A stretch of DNA of 64,000 nucleotides from Pelargonium cotyledonis (lineage: Eukaryota; Streptophyta; Magnoliopsida; Geraniales; Geraniaceae). The notes beneath the pieces were generated by a model. The model was given only the letters and a program-made list of their open reading frames with translations. It had not been told where the DNA came from and did no database searches. The stretch lies in assembly GCA_036897625.1 (NCBI GenBank), contig JAYMTA010000003.1, positions 62,001 through 126,000 on the forward strand. The letters are read 5' to 3'. Made by a program: the position numbers and the translations under genes. Below are positions 36,118 to 49,850 of the stretch, one piece after another. How positions within the stretch are numbered: the first letter of the stretch is position 1; every line of letters starts with the position of its first letter.

Positions 36118-36132
36118 TTCCCTTTTTGGGAA
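36118..36132. repeat. Small hairpin TTCCC/GGGAA
   Basis: A 5-bp perfect stem with a TTTTT loop. It belongs to the general class of GC-cored mini-palindromes in this window. Confidence 0.55.
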
Positions 36133-37315
36133 AAAATATTAGAAGAGATAGGCAGAGTATAGGTTTTTTAATTTAACGTGTACTGAGATTTCTATAGGAT
36201 TTGAAACAATTGAAGTTCATAAAATTTATATGACGTGTAGCTCGCTCTGCCTTTATGGATTGAATTTATGAATCTAAATTAAAGTCTTATATAATAAGAA
36301 AGTTCAAGCTCTCTGTTAAGTTCGGTCCCTCGCCCCAAAAACTATGACTTACAAGCAGTGCTACTAGGTTTAGTAAAGACACTTTTTACTTAAAAAAAGT
36401 TTCTTTTTAGATTCGGAAAAGGGGCAAGTTAGTTTTCTAGTTACGCGTAACGTATCCTTTATTTATATATTCACATGGGTTGCTAGTCAAACAATTGAAA
36501 TAGGACCTCTCGATTGCAAAGAGGGATTCCACCAATTTCTTTATCTTAATCACATTAATAACAACTCAATCCTGATAAAATGTATTAGGAAAGGCAGAAT
36601 ACAGCGTCCAAACTAATAAAAAACGCCTTAGACTTTAGGTTCTCCTAGTACTCCTCTTGTTTTTTATACAAGCTAAAGCTGGAATTCCCAGATTTGTCTA
36701 GGATTTACGAATATTTTTTACTGACTTGAAGCAGCTCCATTCCCTCTTGTAGAGCTCTCCTATAAGTAGCTATAACTAAAGATCTAGTATGTTTTTTCAT
36801 CAAATAAGATTATGTCATGAAGTTACTCATACTTTATACTTTAAAATTGGTTAAAATCCACTTTATACTTAGCACTTTTGCTTCGTCTCCGGGGGCTCTC
36901 TATAAATTAAAGCGCTTTTTGTTTGTGAAATAGAATCCATTATCAAAGCTGTACGCCTTAAATACAACAAGACAGTAGCATTCTGCTAAAACTAGGTAGC
37001 AGAGAACTAGTAAATTGAACTTAACACAAGTTCTAAATTGCACTAGTTGACACTGTAAGCTTACAAGTAAGGGATCCTAGAAATAAATACGCTTTTAAAA
37101 GCAAATGCCCCTTTCTTTATCATACATAATAAGAGAAAGGTTATACCTCAAAAGTCTGTAAATGACCAAAGATTCAGCGTGCGTGGGAAAGTTTCATGTA
37201 AAATATAACCACTTTATAGGCTTTGTCAAGTCAAGATAAATTAACAGCATTTACTTAAGTTTCCCGGATATGCTGTTCAGATTATGGCATGTCAAAACTT
37301 TACCTACAAGGAGAC

Positions 37316-37332
37316 ACTCCCGTTCTGGGAGT
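37316..37332. repeat. Small hairpin ACTCCC/GGGAGT
   Basis: A 6-bp perfect stem with a GTTCT loop in AT-rich spacer. No T tract follows, and no gene is adjacent, so a terminator role is not supported. Confidence 0.55.
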
Positions 37333-39870
37333 TATACCTGCTTCAGATCAAACAAATAATTAATACATAAACCTCAAGTAACCCCTCTACGGGGCATATC
37401 CTTAGGATTTTTCTGTTACTTAAAAGCAAGCGCTAAATAAGAGGCACCCTCCCAGTTTTCAGAGATAGGGTAGAAAGGGGCTCCTTATTTAAACCCCTGC
37501 TTTCAAGACAACCAGTTAAGTTACCGAGTTTGACCCTTATTTAAGACTAATAAACTGTTCCTTTTTCTATAATCTAAAGCATACTACAGGATAATGGGAG
37601 TGTATAGAATAATAGAAAGAACGTATTTGGTTACTAACTCATAGAAAATTTAGAATCTACAGAGCGTGGTGGACTCTATACAAGGGCTCGTTCCCAATAT
37701 GAAACTTAGTTCTTAGGCGTTTGTCAATTATAGGTTACACTCTTAATTGCAATTTCATTGAAAAGATAGTTATAACTAAGTGAGAAGCTCTTCCGAGACA
37801 CAGGTTCAACCCCCAAGATATAGTAGTATTTACTAACCTTTCTATTTCAAATAATAAGGAAAACTCATTCAAAAATAAGTAGGAGAACAAATCAAGGTTG
37901 ACGCCGACACTAAAGAAGAGGCGCTCTTAAAGTTTGAGGATTTAGTCTTCATTTGGGCATTCAATAAAGTAACTAGTAATAAAGAAATAGAGAACAAGGA
38001 CACACCCTCCTATTGATTCTAGTTTAGTTGGTGTCTTCTATTTTGTAGCTTACATTAGGGTTGATAAAATCTTGAACTTAATATAGATTTTACTGACGGA
38101 GCTTGTACGAGGCTTTTCTTTTAGTTTGTTCTCTTTCAATTACTAATAATTAAAAAGGGGGTTCTTAATACTTAACGAAGTATGCCAAGCAAATTAGGAT
38201 AGGGTTACGAGTAATAATAAATAGGTACTCATGTAACTTATGGGGCATTGGTTCTGTTTTGGACAAAACTCTACAAAATATCAAAAAATATAAAAGAGGG
38301 TATAAACTCTTTTGTTTAATAAAGTGTTCAGAAAACCCTGCTAATACTAAAAATTTCCTTGCATATCGATTCTAGTAAGGTATTCTGTTCCGTTATTATA
38401 TTCTTTCTCCCACCTGTCTTGCCCTTAGTTCCTTATTAATTATATAAAACCTGAAAGTTTAAAAGCAAAAGCTAGTGAATAAATTTTTATGAAAATAAGT
38501 GACGTTAACTATTTCTTTAACTATATATGCTGCCCGTGTCATATATTATTGAGTCCTATTTTGATCGAGTAACTCTAGGGGTCTCCTTGAGTCATCGAGT
38601 TTACTAAAAAAAAATTCCTATGTAAAATCCGAAGTATGGGACCTAATGCTCACAAACAAAGAGGGGGATCACAACAAAAAGCAAACCAACCTATCTTAAT
38701 ACAAAACGGATCTCAAAGATGAGTCTTGGGGATTCCTTTACGTGGTATCCTACCAACCGATATGAATATCTTAATATTAATAATATACTCTAGTTATCAC
38801 ACTATACCTGTCAGCACTAACTAATAAGTAACTGAATTCTTTTAGAAAGTTAATACACCTTTATCAAAGTGAAAGTGCCTTCTATGAAATTTTATAATAA
38901 ATAATTCTATGTAAATTTCTATAAACTCCGAATACTTTTACAAGAAACTTGAAAAGGATAACAGGGTAATCATACTTAACTTATAACTAAAAGTCTACTC
39001 TTAGCCTCGCGGTGTTTCATTTTAAAATTCTGAGAATAGAGGAAATTCAGTTCATTACACAAATTTATATAGGAGCGCCCTCAGTTTCCGCGGTCTAATT
39101 AAATAGAGCAAGTATCCATTTCACAAACCTTTGTTGATTCATATTTCATGCTTGTTCCTCCTAAGGGGGATACTCCGTCTTCGGTTATTTATTTTTGAGT
39201 AAAATCCTAAATACTATGTATGAGTCAATTCGTGGTAGATACAACACACTTATTAGCGTCTTCCTTTTCCTTATAGTACGTTTTAAAGAACGCTTACTTT
39301 GAGATTAGATGACTGTATAAATCTACATTATATATACGCTTATTTATCTCTTGTATTTTCCTCCGAAATTTAATGTATTAACGAAATTGGCGTATTACAG
39401 AGCTGAATATAAACTATGGTAAGTACTGCCTCCGGTGATATAAAGTGTTTACTTAATTTAATAGGATATTTAATCTTTTTCTGAGGAAAATTTCTCTCAT
39501 GATATAGTACTGTGTATGAGTCCAGCTCCGAGTGCTACTTCCGAAAATAGTAAATAGACTTGCTTTTTGCTTGCTATCTCATAATTAAAATAAAAATAGA
39601 CTGGGCCTTGATCAAAACCTAGTTTATATTCGAACCTATAAGTAGTATACTAGAAAAGAAAAGGTGCACAAAATACATTATTAAGAGTAATACCCCCGTT
39701 TTTAGGTGGAGAGCTCTACTTACGAATTGTTTTTTAAGACTGGGTTAACCTAATTTAGGTTATACTATAGCTGCTATTCCCTTTCCGAACAAAGCTGTAC
39801 AGTAGAATATAAGGTATAGTGAGTACGATGCATTCTCTTTTTGTTTCTTGTAGTTAGATCGGAGTTATCT

Positions 39871-39899
39871 GTTAGGACATAAAAAAGGTTCAAGTCCCC
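39871..39899 (+). pseudogene. tRNA-Glu-like D arm fused to a T arm
   Basis: GTTAGGACAT matches the D-arm end of mitochondrial tRNA-Glu (GGTTAGGACATCG). It is followed almost at once by AGGTTCAAGTCCCC, a T arm. The whole anticodon arm is absent. The match is short and could be fortuitous. Confidence 0.35.
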
Positions 39900-42059
39900 A
39901 AGGCCCTTAGAAAAGTGTCCAATTGGAGCAAATGAAATAATTGTATAGTTAAAGTAAAGAATTCCTAGTTGTAAAGGGCCCCTGTAGAAACTTTTTCTTA
40001 TGTGCTCTCTGCCTTTTATAGGAGGTTCCTATAGTATTGGATTCATATCGATTCTTAACTGTATTCCCTAAATTACTCTTAAATAAGAGACACCTTAGTT
40101 AACAAAACCTGATATAATACTTAGTTTGGATCTTTGTTTAATATAGAGACTAAATTACCAAATATGAAAAGACTCCACCAAAAATATCATAATATTGATC
40201 AATTTCGATCTAAATAACTCGTTTGAAGACGATTACTAATAGCTCTCCATATTATAAAAAGGCTTCTTTCAAAGTAACGTGACACAGGAAAAATGAGTAA
40301 GATTCTCTGCAGGAAAGCAAAAAACTCTTTCGTCTATGGATCCCTCTCTTATACTCTTATATCAGAGCAAAATAAGCAACATTTTACAGTCGAAGACATA
40401 CGCAAGACCAAAAAGGGAAGAATTTGAAAAACCTTTTCCTAGTATTAATTTCCAGAATCTCGTATCGAAAAACGGAGTACTTTTCACTCCTACTTCAAGG
40501 GAAGTTGAGTCTCAAATCGAATCTTATGTATATCGATTCTTTTTTACTAAAAGTGGACGCACAAACCCAAGCAAGAGCTCTTAACTTTTTAATCCTGTAT
40601 TTTATGTAAGTCGCCGTTATGTATGTAGATTTTAATTCTGCTTTTTGAGATTGAACAAATAACTAGAACTTCTTGGTTTTAAGTAAAGTACAAATACGCT
40701 CAGTTTATTTTAAGGAAGCGCGAAAAGATCCTGATTAGAAGTATATACTATTCATAGGTTATGCACTTTTTTATGTTATCCAGTTTATAGGCTTTCTTTT
40801 TCTAGCGGGACATGACAGTAGTCAAATACATCCGTTTGCTCGAGATAAGACTTATACGGGAATTGGTCTGGATGCCTTACTCCATTTGAAAAAGGTTTCC
40901 AGCTGCGCAGTTACGTATATAATAGAAAACCCATGAATGCTCACTGCGGAAAGATAGAAGAATATAAAAATTACAAGTAATTTGAAGAGGGGAACCCTTT
41001 TCTATAGGAGACCCGAGCCTGGGTTCCTTGATCTCGAATTCCTGGGAGTTCCCGTAACTGCAGTTGGTGCTATTATATAAAAAAGAGTACAAATAAACCT
41101 CTTGACATACTCCCTATAATTACTACATTTATAAGTTCTACTTCACTGGACGTAGCTTAGCCCCGTAGGTTTTTTTAGGTCCCCTTTTGATATTGTAGAA
41201 GTTTCCTTCTAAGGTTGAGGGTTCGGAGTTGTTGTAATTTAAAGTGTAATAAGAAGAGTTTTTTTTAAAGAATACGTGTATAGCTGGGTTTGAAAAGGGA
41301 ATAGGGACCCTTGAGATATAGTGAGGGTGGCATTTCATTAATATTTAGAGAGTACTAGGGCCCCAGGAGGCCCCAACAGTATAAAATTCCCCAAAACAGA
41401 CTCTTAATTAAAACTTCTTTTTTTACAAGCTTCTGCCCCTAAATTAGATAACTGGTTAAGCTCAAAGTTGCAGTTTCTTTACTCATAGAGTTTTGTGAAG
41501 AGCGCTGGGCTAGAAAAAGAAGGAAGAAAACTTCCTAGTAATTCAAAAGTAACAGGCCCTAGATTCTAGGATCCCATTCTTGATTATAAATCTTAGTTAT
41601 AGTGTCTTAATGAACACTCCTAAAGTTAATGGTCCAGCTCTGCTCTGAGGAGTAAACCCCAGGTAGACAACAAGTTAGAGTAGTTTGCAAATAAAGGGAA
41701 TTTTATATTAAGAGGTGTATTTATTATACAAAGTGCTCAGATCCACCGGACTAAAGGCGGCAACTTACTTATAAAGGAACCCGCTAACTAATAAAATAAA
41801 AAACATTAGAGTTGTAAACCCAAAAGCTTCATAATCTTGATAGAGCTAAACTTCTATATACATAAGTAAGATTCTCTAGGAAACCCTGATAGCTAAACTC
41901 CTTACATAATGAAGTAAAAGATTCCCTGACTATTAGGTAAACTTGAAGCTAAGGCTTGTCTTTAGGTATGGTACTTTTTTATTCCTATAATTTTAAATAT
42001 TTTAAAGAAACCGGTGATTAATCCGATCAAATTAGCTCTAAGTTGAACCCGCAGTAGTT

Positions 42060-42240
42060 TTACAGCTCCTAAGAAAGGTATAACCACAAGGCAGGTATTC
42101 CCGGGTACTAAGCTCCATAAAATAGGGAGGAGCACCTTAGCTGCAATAAGTCCAGGCTTCTATAAAGAAGACAGCTCCAGGTATAGTCGATAAGGTATAA
42201 AGATACAGAGTTCTAGCTACAAATCAAATTACAAATCGAG
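42060..42240 (+). repeat. R1 repeat middle segment
   Basis: Contains CTCCAGGTATAG (about 42176-42187) and AGATACAGAGTTCTAGCTAC (42201-42220), the middle landmarks of R1 also seen at 21131 and, on the minus strand, near 16780. Neither the core nor the tail block is present. Confidence 0.5.
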
Positions 42241-42273
42241 AACAGCTTTTTTATTTAAGGACTATCTTATAGA

Positions 42274-42293
42274 ATATATATATATATATATAT
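42274..42293. repeat. (AT)10 microsatellite
   Basis: Ten uninterrupted AT dinucleotides, just right of the R1 segment. A 10-bp tandem duplication (AGTAATTAAT at 42479-42498) lies about 190 bp further on. Confidence 0.85.
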
Positions 42294-45200
42294 CCTATTC
42301 GTCGGTTTTCGTATAAAGTCTTCCACTAAGCGGGACCCTGTCGAGGAAAAACTTAGTATCTAGGGCGGGCTTCCACTAGCAGCGATAGAATAGCCTATAA
42401 TATCTCGTACCGAAAAAGGAAATATACAAAAGATAAAAGTAAACCGCGTTCTAAAAGTATCCAACTACATGTCATAAAGTAATTAATAGTAATTAATAAC
42501 AAAACAGCCAGGCTAAAGACTAAATACTAGAGTATTAAAAACTGATAGAGAATTTTTGATGAGGTATATTTACCCTGACTAGAGAAGTCTATGCAGTAAA
42601 AAGGAGGGAACAAAAAGCCAAGATTACTAAAGAATTTTAAAATAAAACTAGGGTGTCCTTTACAACATTATAAAATTAGAGTAATCCAATAGAGAGGTCT
42701 TTGCCTGGGAGAGAATAATGCTTGAGGCCTTAAAACTTGTTGAGAAAAATGTTTCACTTTGTCTTAACTTAAGAAAGGGTCTAGCTTGCGGTTATGCTTC
42801 TAGTTGCATGATTATATACAGTTTCTGAGTCCGTACTTGAACTTAGTATAGGGATTACTGTAACACATAATTAATAAACTTAATTAAGATATCTTTTTAG
42901 CACAAGTTTAGATATGAAAGGGGGCCCTTCTGGTTATGAGCCGCAGAAATTCTTAGAAGAAGATCCTAAAAAAGGTTCTTCCTTAATCCCCAATCCAGGA
43001 GGAATCCTTATTATAAGATTATAAGCTGAGAATTTATGTGGCAGGCACTCTACCAAGGCTTTTTTCTTTTTATAGTAATAGATATTAGGAAATAGGCTAA
43101 CGAAAACCTTATCCGGTTGATCTTACAATGCGGCTTTTTCACAACGGCGTAACAAATGGAGTATATAAAGACATTTTTAGAATTTACTTACAATGACTGG
43201 TGAACTACTAAATATCTCTTCAGTTTTTAAGTCTTTATCTGTATGAGGAATCAAATTAATATTACTCTCTAATTATTCTATTAGGCATACTCTCCTTTTT
43301 TTTATTTCTAACAAAAAGTCTAGTCGAGAGCCCCCAAAAAATCGAATTTACTTTTTTACTTGTACTCAGAATTCATTTATATAGAAAAAATCCTTATCAC
43401 TTTTCCAGAATCTAGTTAGAATAGGGCTCCCGTCGGGCAGGCTAAGATATAATTTAATAAGGCTAAACAAATGCCCTAGAAAAATACCGACTACTCCTCA
43501 TTCCTAGCGAAAAACTCAAAGCCAGGGAATGCTGAAAAAAGAAGCCCAATAAACCTATATAATTTTCTATACTTTAAAAATTAAGTGCTATGAAATCCTG
43601 ATTCACTACTTCCTAGATAGATCTTGTGATCTACACTATGTTAAACTGACTACATAATAATTAGTCCGAAATACATATTGAATAAAAGCTATATCTTTGA
43701 AAGTTCTTCTTATCTTGTCCTATAACAGCATTCTCAAAGTTCTGGAGCATAAGCCGGTAGTTGTCATTGGTCAGGGGGTCTCTTTCCTGTATTCTGCCGC
43801 TACTTGGTGGATTAAGAAATCTACAAGTCTTAAACCTATAGATTCTCAGAGTATTAAAAATTTCAAGGTGTACTCAAGACGCAAATGCCGCAGCATACTT
43901 AATAAGAGTCGCAGGTATGCTAGTTATAGCAGGAAAACTATATATACATATTTTAGAGTATTCTACCTAAATTGTTTGCTCCATCCTAGGTTCTAGTAAG
44001 AAGGCATACATAACAAAGTAAAAAGGATAGTACACACTCTTTACATTGCAGGGAAATTTAGGAAATTTTATACTTAATAACGTCTTGGAACAATAAAAAT
44101 GTTCAAAACCAAAGAAACTGCTTATCAGGTTTTTTATTCTACAAGAGGTCTTTAGCTATGTAGTTATCATTTGAGTTCATTTAGTAAGTCGTTTGGTATT
44201 ATGTATTTAGAATACAATTCTTTGTAGATCCTGCCTATTACCCCTGGGTTTTTGTACTTTTTACAAATAAAGCTTTATATCAGCAACCTCCTCATAAAGG
44301 GAATCTTTGAAACAGTGCTCATGAGTAGAGTAATTTAATTCAAAGGAGTCCTAAAAATTACCAAGTAGTCCGTGTATTCCTGTAGTTACCGGGGAATCCT
44401 ATAAATAGTACAAGCCAAAGGAGACCTTTTGAAGCCGGGTTTTCTGAGAGAGAATGATCCAGATATAGTGTTTCGCCAGGAACCGTCCTTTTTAAAGAGG
44501 ACACTTTAAAGATCCTTTAATTAACCAAAATTAGTTAAGCAGTAAGTATTTCATTTAGTATTCAACACTTGTTATCATACCACACTTTAAAAAGGGTTTC
44601 CCTAACATTTGTTGAGCAGAATCTCTACATCTTATTATTACAAGTTGAACACTTAAATAAGTTAAAAAAATGACCGGGTCTATAAAGTAGGACTTAACAG
44701 AGCCTTGAAAAATCGACCTAACTTTTTGTAAAAAGCTGAACAAGAATTAATTAGTCGAAGTGCTATAATTAGTCAAAATAGACTCTAAACGAATAATCTG
44801 AAAACGTATCTATAAGAATTCGCCCTGAGTTTTGGTTCTTCATGGAATTTTGATATAACATGGAAGTTTCTTTGCGATCTACTTTTTAGAATTTAAATAA
44901 TATAGCAATTAAATAGTATACTAGGAATCTACTCTAACCATTTACCTTTTCATGAATAATCGGGATGTTAAAATTTATGTTCTTTGCGTTATTAAAGAAA
45001 AATATGGCACTAATTTTATCCCCTACTTAAAAGGGCTCTCTAAAGGAGTTTTCTGTAGCTCCTCCTTAATGAAGAAACAAAGTTTCAACAGTACATATAC
45101 ACACGCTTCTTAAAAAAACACTATAAACGGGTAGCCTTGTTTGGTCCTTGTAAACGTTGACTTATTCTATCAGATACAGGTTTCCCTTCACCGTTTCTAA

Positions 45201-45795
45201 GAGGAATCTTACCTTACTCAAAAGGGATGTCTAGATAGCTCTTCTATAGTTAGGAATCCCTTTAGTTACTAGAGAAATGGGCGCGAAGCTCTTAGATCCT
45301 TTTGTGGTTTTTGATAAAGGTAGATATCTAGCTCTAAAACTATTAGAATTTTATTACTTATTGAGGGTCCTGAAGGGCCCGATAGAATAGGCTATTAAAA
45401 CCCCCTTTTTATTTAATCTCAAATAAAAGAGTTTAAATTCTTTCTTAGAACTAGACTTCCATCCTAATTAAAAAAAGGAGGGGTTCCACATAGTCAACAG
45501 ACATTTACTTATAACAAAGAATAACTTCATAGATACTATATAAAACCTAGATTAAACTCATAAAAGGATAAATCCTCAGAATTCTCTGTAGCTTTTCATT
45601 AGGTTAGAGTCCTATTTTATAGGGCTATTACTGACCAAACTTGTAAGAAGGTAAATCCTTAATAAAAGCCATTTGTAAAAGTTATACCTGTTTAGTGAAT
45701 TTTTTTCCTCGCAAGTCTAGAAATAAGTCCTTTATATCAATAAAAAAACAACCAGTGTAAAATAAAATCGAGTTGATAGACTGAGGAACGAACAG

Positions 45796-45825
45796 GCGGT
45801 AGACAATCACGGGTTCAAATCTGCT
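45796..45825 (+). pseudogene. tRNA T-arm fragment
   Basis: GCGGTAGACAATCACGGG followed by TTCAAATCTGCT carries the T-loop signature. Fourteen bases (45812-45825) are identical to 13400-13413. The 3' side does not pair with the 5' side of the T stem, so the homology ends at the loop, as in other pieces here. Confidence 0.4.
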
Positions 45826-45968
45826 TAACCAGATGCGCTTTATTAGATGTAAAATCTGACGGATTTGGTTTGCTTGCGGATTCCCTGGATTGAAACACAG
45901 CCAAATCTTAACAAGAGTTTCTACAACAAGGAGGAAAGTTTATAGCTAAAAATTTATGTGTACCCCAT

Positions 45969-45992
45969 CCATAGCCGAGTGGTTAGCAAATT
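45969..45992 (+). pseudogene. D-arm fragment of a Ser/Leu/Tyr-class tRNA
   Basis: CCATAGCCGAGTGGTTAGC has the D-arm signature GCCGAGTGGTT of long-variable-arm tRNAs. No anticodon stem or T arm follows at the expected spacing (GAACCGAATT near 46023 is not a T loop on this strand). Confidence 0.35.
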
Positions 45993-47337
45993 ACAATTTA
46001 TACTTATCGCTCTTAGATCTTAGAACCGAATTGGGAAAGTATGTATGATATATCTATCTCATATCTAAAGCCATAGTGGGCAGCCCACTCTATAAACAAA
46101 ATAGGTTCTTAAGGAGTTCCTTGTTTTTATTATTCTAGTTGAATTTCTTAATCCTAATAAATAGGGACAGGGGCGGGGAGTTTTAACTAAGAGATTTTTA
46201 TTGAGGAAGTTCTAGTAAAGCAACAAGATTTCTTTCTCACGAATCTGTACAGGCAGTCAATACTTGTGTCGATTGATTGTACTGTTAGGCTCCCCCGAAT
46301 CGGGTTTTCAAAAGAAAAGGCAGAATTTTACACTGTTTTTAACCTTTACCCTTCCGCCGCATGTATCTGAGAATAGAAAAAAACAGTATACAAGCAGCTT
46401 GACTCATTATCTAATCTATTTTTGAACTAAAGGATATTAATTGAACATCGCAAAAAGCACAACGAAACTCTTATTCAAAACCCCTATAGACAACCCATTT
46501 GGTTAGCTCTTTTAGCATTTGCTATTACTTTATTATTGCTGAAATCTTTCTACTACAAGTCTATTCTAGTTATTCTTAAGCACGAGTTAATTTTAAGTAT
46601 GCGAAATCCTGATTTCTGAAAATAGAAAGCTTTGACGTGTGGGTGGTTTCCAGACTAAGTAAAAAGTGACTAAGACTCAGCAAAACTAAACTCAGATTTT
46701 TGGGGTTCTAAAATTCTGTTAATTACAGCTATCCGGTATACATATGACTAGAAGTCTTCTTGTATAGAATAAATCCCATGTAACAAACTCTCATATAGAA
46801 AACAAGTTCCCCCAAAAACCCCATGATGGCGGAAATAAGATCCAAAAGTAATCTTTACTAGATAGTTTTGCTTTGATCTGTCAGTCTTCCTTTATAGAGC
46901 TTTGGCTCACTCCCTCCAAACTCTACTCATTACTATAACCTTGTAGCAGATAATAAGCTTCGAGTAGAAAGGCTTTTTAATACAATTAATTCTGGTTAAG
47001 AGAAGAGATACCAATCGTAGGAATAATCAAGAGTAGTCCGTGTAAGTAATACAAAACCCAAGCTTTTGGTCAGCTCCTACATTGTATTTATAATAAAAGC
47101 AGTCTATTACTGACTAGGATTCTTTCCTACCTGTAAGAAGTTCTCACTAGAGCAGTTCGGTAGGGATTCCCGAGAAAACTTTGGAGATGGAGATTACTAC
47201 TTTAGAAAAAACCTTCGCTCGTGTCTCTTTGTAACGGAACCCAGGATGAAGACATAAATCTTATAAATAGAGTTTTGAATTACCAAACACAGTGAAATTC
47301 CCAAGGTCAAAAGGATAGAGCTATTACTTTTTAATTG

Positions 47338-47359
47338 TATATAGGATAAAAGGTCAACA
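47338..47359 (+). repeat. 22-bp exact dispersed repeat, copy 2
   Basis: Identical to 35005-35026 in the same orientation. A chance 22-bp match within 64 kb is very unlikely even at this A+T content. Confidence 0.8.
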
Positions 47360-49131
47360 CAAAAATGAAAGAAAAATCCAGACTTTCTATACAGTTAACA
47401 TTCTTTCTATAGTAATTTTATGTATACGATATTTCCCGAGTTTTCCTTACTAACTTTTAAAAATTCTTAAAATACTGGAATTGTACAGGGTAGGTTCCTT
47501 TTAGGCGGTAGGACTCCCTTTCTTCAAGCAAGATTTCAGAACGTAAGGTTTCCTTTTAGAGATATAAAATTAATATCACTTGGGTTACCCAGAACAATGC
47601 TTAACTACTATCCTTTGGAATTCGTAAACAATTATCCATAAACAGTAAATTAAATCCCGTAAACTAAGAATCGTAGCATTATCGATATTCTCTAGTATAT
47701 ACTATATAGAATAGGTATGAGACCTCAATCTAGACACAAAACTTTATAGCTCTTTAGTACTCTACCTCTTTAAGTAATAATTGGAACGAAATCTATATTC
47801 AATTCAGCTAATTAGGAAAGGCCCACTATATTGAGACTTCCGGTCCTAACACTCACTACCGGGAACACATGTGTAATGGACATTTTAGAATTAATGCATC
47901 GAAAGAATCATTCACAATTGGAAATTCGGTGCCTAAATTCACAAACTTGCAAACAGAGAGTACATTAGAACAAAAGAAACCCTTAGGAGACTCCAGTTCA
48001 TGTCCTTTCATTTAGCTTGAAAAGTTACTTACCCCCTATTCAAATAGCAAACCTTTTCTTTGTTCCAGTTTGTAAAATTTTTAGATAGCCCCCAGGGGTC
48101 GACCCTATAAAAATTGCTCGTACAGATACTTTCAAGATCTATTTTACTTAAGGACAACATTAACTAAGGAATTTAGCTAAATAGTAAACCCTTGAACCTA
48201 CTTATTAGCTTATTCTTTTATATGATACTTTGTTTATCGCATACTGTATTGTTGTATTAAGCTAGCAAAATCGCTTACTCTTAACTTCTACCCCAGTCCG
48301 CGCTAAAGTACTTAGACAAAAGGGGCCCGTGTTCTCTACTCTATGATCTTAAATTCCCTTTGTGAAATCCAATCCCAATGAACGCTTTTTATCGGCTTCC
48401 GCCCTAACTTAAAAATTTTTATTATCAAGATATTTTGTTGCAATTCCTGTTTACCAAAAGGAATCCCTAAGCGATATTTACAAGTAAACCAGCCAAAAGC
48501 TTGCCTCATTCCCAGCCTTACTTTAATAAACTATTGCAACTCAAAGTATATTCAGAATTTCTTCTAATGAAAAAGCCGATAGCACCAAAGGAGCCCCATC
48601 CCCATACCTTCAATAGCTTCCAAAGACGACCAGAAATCTAAGCAGTACATTCACTAGATTCTTATATATAAGATTTTTGCTGTTTGAATCGGGTTTGTTG
48701 ATGACATGCTGTGAGAAGGACCCTAAAATCGTTTGAAATATATAAATGAATTCCGCTTTTTTCCTGTAAAAGAAAACTAAGAAATACTCCTAGAATAACC
48801 GCTCCACTGTACCCATTTAAGATGTTTGCAATAGCTAGAGCTCCTATCTGAGTTACTTACAGGTCAAAAAAGGGACACTTTAACTTTATTTGTTTGGAAT
48901 GTAAAACCCCTACGGGTTATTGGTGAGTCCCTATCTGTGAACGAGGTAGTCTTCGTTTCTACTATGGGGGTTCCTGGAGATAAGTGTAAGGGCATCGAAG
49001 ACAAAGAAAGTACTAATAATGAATTTATAATCTACTAAGTTTCACAAAAAAAAGAGCTTAAGCTACGGGTAGGGAGATTTCTCAGTTACGAGAGTATTTT
49101 CCTTAATTCGGATTAGGATTCCACTCTTGGG

Positions 49132-49159
49132 CTAGTCTGTACCATCTAGTCTGTACCAT
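49132..49159. repeat. 14-bp tandem duplication
   Basis: CTAGTCTGTACCAT occurs twice in tandem without mismatch (49132-49145 and 49146-49159). Confidence 0.85.
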
Positions 49160-49850
49160 GTAGAATCTAAAAGAAACTTATGTCTTTTAGCCGCTTCTAA
49201 TTACACTATGAACAACAAAATGTACATCACTGCTTCTTTAACTAAATACTTTTCTCTTGAAACCCTTTGTAGGACGCCCGGTGCCAGTTATGTGGTTCCG
49301 GTTTAAAAACAGTAGAGAACCCTAAAACTAAAGTTAATTAGTTTTTCGGTAAGGTAAGCTTTAGCTCATAATTCCTTAAATAGTGAAAGGGGTGCTCAAT
49401 TTTACAAACTGGTTTCTTTAGCGGCTCTTATAAGTAACTTCTTTTAGTACTTATATTAATATAAGGGGGTGTTCTATGCTCAATATATGAAATTTGCAAT
49501 AAAAAGTATATAAAAGAAGGGTTCTTTATTACTAAAATTCTTCCTTATTGAAATGTAAATTCTTTTTTCAAATAAACCCGCCAAATAGGAGTAGTAATAG
49601 GGGGGTGGATAGGTAGGTCCAGGATACGGTTCTAGTTTGAGTTGTTCTGTTTACTCGTTCTAGGTAAAGCTTTCAGAGTCAAGGAAGTAAAGAAAAAATC
49701 GGGGTAAGGGATTAAGAACTGGGTCTTAAAGGGGTTGCTTTTGTCTTACTTTGCTTTAGTTAGGGATCCTTTTACTTAGTCGCCTATCTCTAGTTAGTTA
49801 TATCCCTTTTTGTAAATCCTGATCCATTTTATTTTCTCGATTAAGAATTC

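Larger units (their letters stand above)
33718..42059. other. Non-coding AT-rich spacer, about 8.3 kb
   Basis: No gene recognised on either strand. An 82-codon ATG frame at 40336-40584 and 66- to 71-codon minus frames at 40877-41338 have no known domain. It contains hairpins at 36118 and 37316, one half of a 22-bp exact repeat (35005) and a Glu-like tRNA piece (39871). Confidence 0.65.
42300..49850. other. Non-coding AT-rich spacer, about 7.5 kb
   Basis: No gene recognised. A 99-codon frame at 43697-43996 (TTG start, Lys/Arg/Ser-rich toward its end) is not assignable. A D-arm-like string on the minus strand near 43040-43060 (CTTGGTAGAGTGCC) is too short to call. tRNA-like pieces lie at 45796 and 45969, the second 22-bp repeat copy at 47338 and a tandem 14-mer at 49132. 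Confidence 0.6.

Noticed and set aside
37316-37332. Hairpin as a transcription terminator
   Set aside because: No T tract follows and no gene lies upstream.
43033-43062. Minus-strand D-arm-like string CTTGGTAGAGTGCC as a tRNA
   Set aside because: No anticodon or T arm at proper spacing. The D-arm match alone is short.
43697-43996. 99-codon Lys/Arg/Ser-rich frame as a possible ribosomal protein remnant
   Set aside because: No ribosomal protein motif is recognised, and it begins with TTG in ordinary spacer.
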